From NCBI GenBank assembly GCA_022747635.1, contig JAKTNV010000193.1, positions 62,001-126,000 on the forward strand: a stretch of DNA of 64,000 nucleotides. The letters run 5' to 3'. A program made the position numbers and the translations under genes. Positions 62,276 to 64,000 of this stretch are shown one piece after another. Each line of letters opens with the position of its first letter. Positions within the stretch are counted from its first letter, which is position 1. Source of the DNA: Hetaerina americana. Lineage: Eukaryota > Arthropoda > Insecta > Odonata > Calopterygidae. The notes below the pieces were generated by a model. The model saw only the letters and a list, made by a program, of their open reading frames with translations, did not search any database and had not been told where the DNA came from.

Positions 62276-62566
62276 TCGTTTCCCCGTGTTGATTCTCATT
62301 TCAACCGTTCTTGTTCCTTCCCTGGTGCGATCTAACTGTAGGCTTATTCTGAAGAATTGTGTTCACCCTCAAAAGAACCCAAATAAGTGTGTTGATCAGC
62401 TGCATATTAGTATAGTGGTGCACGCTTAATTTACTGTTAATTGACAAAATACCATTTCAATCTGAGTGATAGGCGTGCATGCGAGTGACAATCAATTGGA
62501 AAGTGGACCTTAATTCAGAGTGTTCGATATCTTGCTGTGGGAGACCGCGTCAGATTGCGGATCACG
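62239..62566 (+). other. Candidate first exon ending at a strong splice donor
   Basis: Runs from the initiator to ATCACG|GTAAGT; the donor GTAAGT is at 62567-62572 and is the arthropod consensus. The first 240 bases contain no ATG, which is unusual for random sequence of this composition and typical of a 5' leader. The rest of the gene would be beyond the right edge of the window. The exact start is inferred from the initiator only. I do not recognise the gene. Confidence 0.45.
62479..62566 (+). CDS. Possible N-terminal coding piece, 29 codons, partial
   Basis: The first ATG of the candidate exon (62479) opens a frame that stays open to the donor: it begins MRVTINWKVDLN and ends GRPRQIADH, with one base of the next codon before GTAAGT (phase 1). 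There is no signal peptide. The context before the ATG (GTGC) is not a good start context, having T at -3, so the exon may instead be purely untranslated with a later start. No family is recognised from 29 residues. If unspliced, the frame meets a stop about 20 codons into the intron. Confidence 0.25.
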
Positions 62567-64000
62567 GTAAGTCGAATCAAGCCAATGTTTTGGCTCTTCG
62601 AAGATATTACTGTTTATCTATAAGTGATACCTGATCCTTAGGAGTTTTTAAATTAGAGATATCGGTAAAGGCATGGTCGTCAGATGGGGTTGCAGTGGCC
62701 CTCCATACATTCTTGTTCTGTGATTCTAATTACTCTCTTACTTTTTTTAGCATCCATGGAGCTAATACATTCAATCTGATATTGATATTATATTAATATT
62801 ATATTAATATTATATTAATTAATTTTATATTAATATTTATGATTATGATGTACATCTATGGTAACGCGTCAATTTTACCCCGAGAAGAATGGCTACGCAT
62901 TTTCTAAACGTTTTTAGCAAGTAACATTTGTGAAAAATAACGCAAATACAAAGCGAAAATAATAATGACAATTATTTTCCTTCAAGATCATAAATAATTT
63001 TGTTTTTTCACGAATATATGTGAGACTATTTAAGTGAAAATATCATTCTTTCTTCAGAATTTTTACTAATGTTGTTTTAATTGACCAAAGCAGCTTCATT
63101 TGAAAGTACTTTGGTTTTAATTGAGATTTTCGTCTTCTTTGGTATGTAGAAGAAATAATCGCATTCACAGTGGTCAAAATCTCTCCATACACCACGCAAT
63201 CTTTGTCATATATATTATGAATTCTAATTAGATTTATATCGACAATAATTCACATTTTATGACTACAAATAATTGCGTAGAGTATGAACAAATGTACGTA
63301 GCCCCAGAGAATCCTGGCCGAAAGCTTCCTTTCTCAGAATGAAATGTTGTAATAAGTTGTATTCAACAAAAATTTAAAATAAAAGGAAGTTTACGAAAAG
63401 GTGAAATCAATAGGTAAAATATATTCTCTGAAAAATTTTCCGAGAAGGATTTTCAAGCACAACTCAATATTTATTTAGAAGATTGCCCCATTTGGTAAGT
63501 TCGTTAGTAAGTCAATTAGATTCCCAAATTCCTTTGTTTCCTTTCCAATGTATTACACAAGGATGAAGCCGACTGTTTGAAAAAAAAACTCCTCCACAGC
63601 TTGTCGGCCGAGGTTTGAACTGGAACCTGCCCTGCCGAAAAAAAATCCATCTCGCGGATTCATGCGACCATCAATGAGACAGGGCGTATGAGGGAGGTAT
63701 TGCGTACCAATTTGAGGGAAGAGCGTGAGGGAAATAAACAATTCATTCCGCATATTGAAGATCTCAATCGAATAGGATTATTCGCACTGCAAAAAGGTTT
63801 CGAAGGTTAGGAAGACTTATGATTTTGTTTTTATGTTGTATACATTACTTACTTTTCTTAATATGAGTATTGAAAGAGTAGTTGTTTTTACTTTCGCGAA
63901 ATCTGAAATTTTAACTAAAAAATAAAAAGAAATAAAAACCGATGCCAAACATGAAAACTGTAGGCTTCTGGTGTGTATTCATGGACGCATACTTATGTCA
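62567..64000 (+). other. Candidate first intron (5' part) or intergenic DNA
   Basis: AT-rich after 62750, with an 11-base tandem repeat listed separately. Near 63610-63621 the minus strand has AGTTCAAACCTC, a fair B box, in a block (63570-63700) with TGGTCGCATG upstream, so an old SINE head is possible but weak. The 66-codon minus frame (63553-63753) overlaps that block and is unrecognised. Confidence 0.4.
62785..62817. repeat. Three perfect copies of an 11-base unit
   Basis: ATATTATATTA occurs three times head to tail without change, followed by a related ATTAATTTTATATTAATATT stretch to about 62840. Confidence 0.95.

Overview
The window is AT-rich nuclear DNA from a eukaryote, most likely an arthropod and probably an insect with a fairly large, gene-poor genome. 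The signs are dinucleotide microsatellites, very few open frames that look like protein, decayed non-LTR retrotransposons and a mariner of types common in arthropods, tRNA-derived SINEs, and an arthropod-style initiator (TCATTCAGTT) ahead of a candidate first exon. The species cannot be fixed from the sequence. I found no bacterial genes, operons, rRNA, CRISPR array or functional tRNA gene. Almost all open frames over 60 codons are by-products of low-complexity pyrimidine or purine tracts, or are not recognisable.

Layout: long AT-rich stretches of 0.5 to 3 kb alternate with about 17 GC-richer islands (roughly 4.2, 7.2, 13.1, 16.3, 19.6, 23.1, 25.4, 28.6, 31.5, 34.0, 37.7, 43.7, 46.0, 49.6, 53.2, 56.8 and 59.9 kb). 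In many islands one strand is almost pure C/T, several switch strand, and runs of 9 to 14 C or G recur. Large (AT)n or TA-rich tracts lie at 5.2, 11.2 and 47.4 kb.

Mobile elements, all broken: the 3' part of a LINE ORF2 at 9.05-9.3 kb (+) and a related, longer copy at 24.2-24.7 kb (+); a reverse transcriptase fragment of another LINE at 60.85-61.4 kb (-) that keeps the FADD motif; the C-terminal half of a mariner transposase at 52.1-52.6 kb (+); one SINE family in three pieces (0.05 kb +, 12.0-12.3 kb -, 18.2-18.5 kb -); and other tRNA-like SINE heads at 11.95 kb (+), 59.7 kb (-) and, less surely, 49.6 kb (-).

The only place that looks like the start of a host gene is 62.18-62.57 kb (+). A C14 run and CpG-rich DNA lead into an initiator. 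An ATG-free leader of about 240 bases follows, then an ATG whose frame stays open for 29 codons up to a strong splice donor (GTAAGT at 62567). The rest of the window would be its first intron. The preceding 60 kb is best read as intergenic or upstream regulatory DNA, or as introns of a gene whose exons lie outside. I found no convincing new biological system.
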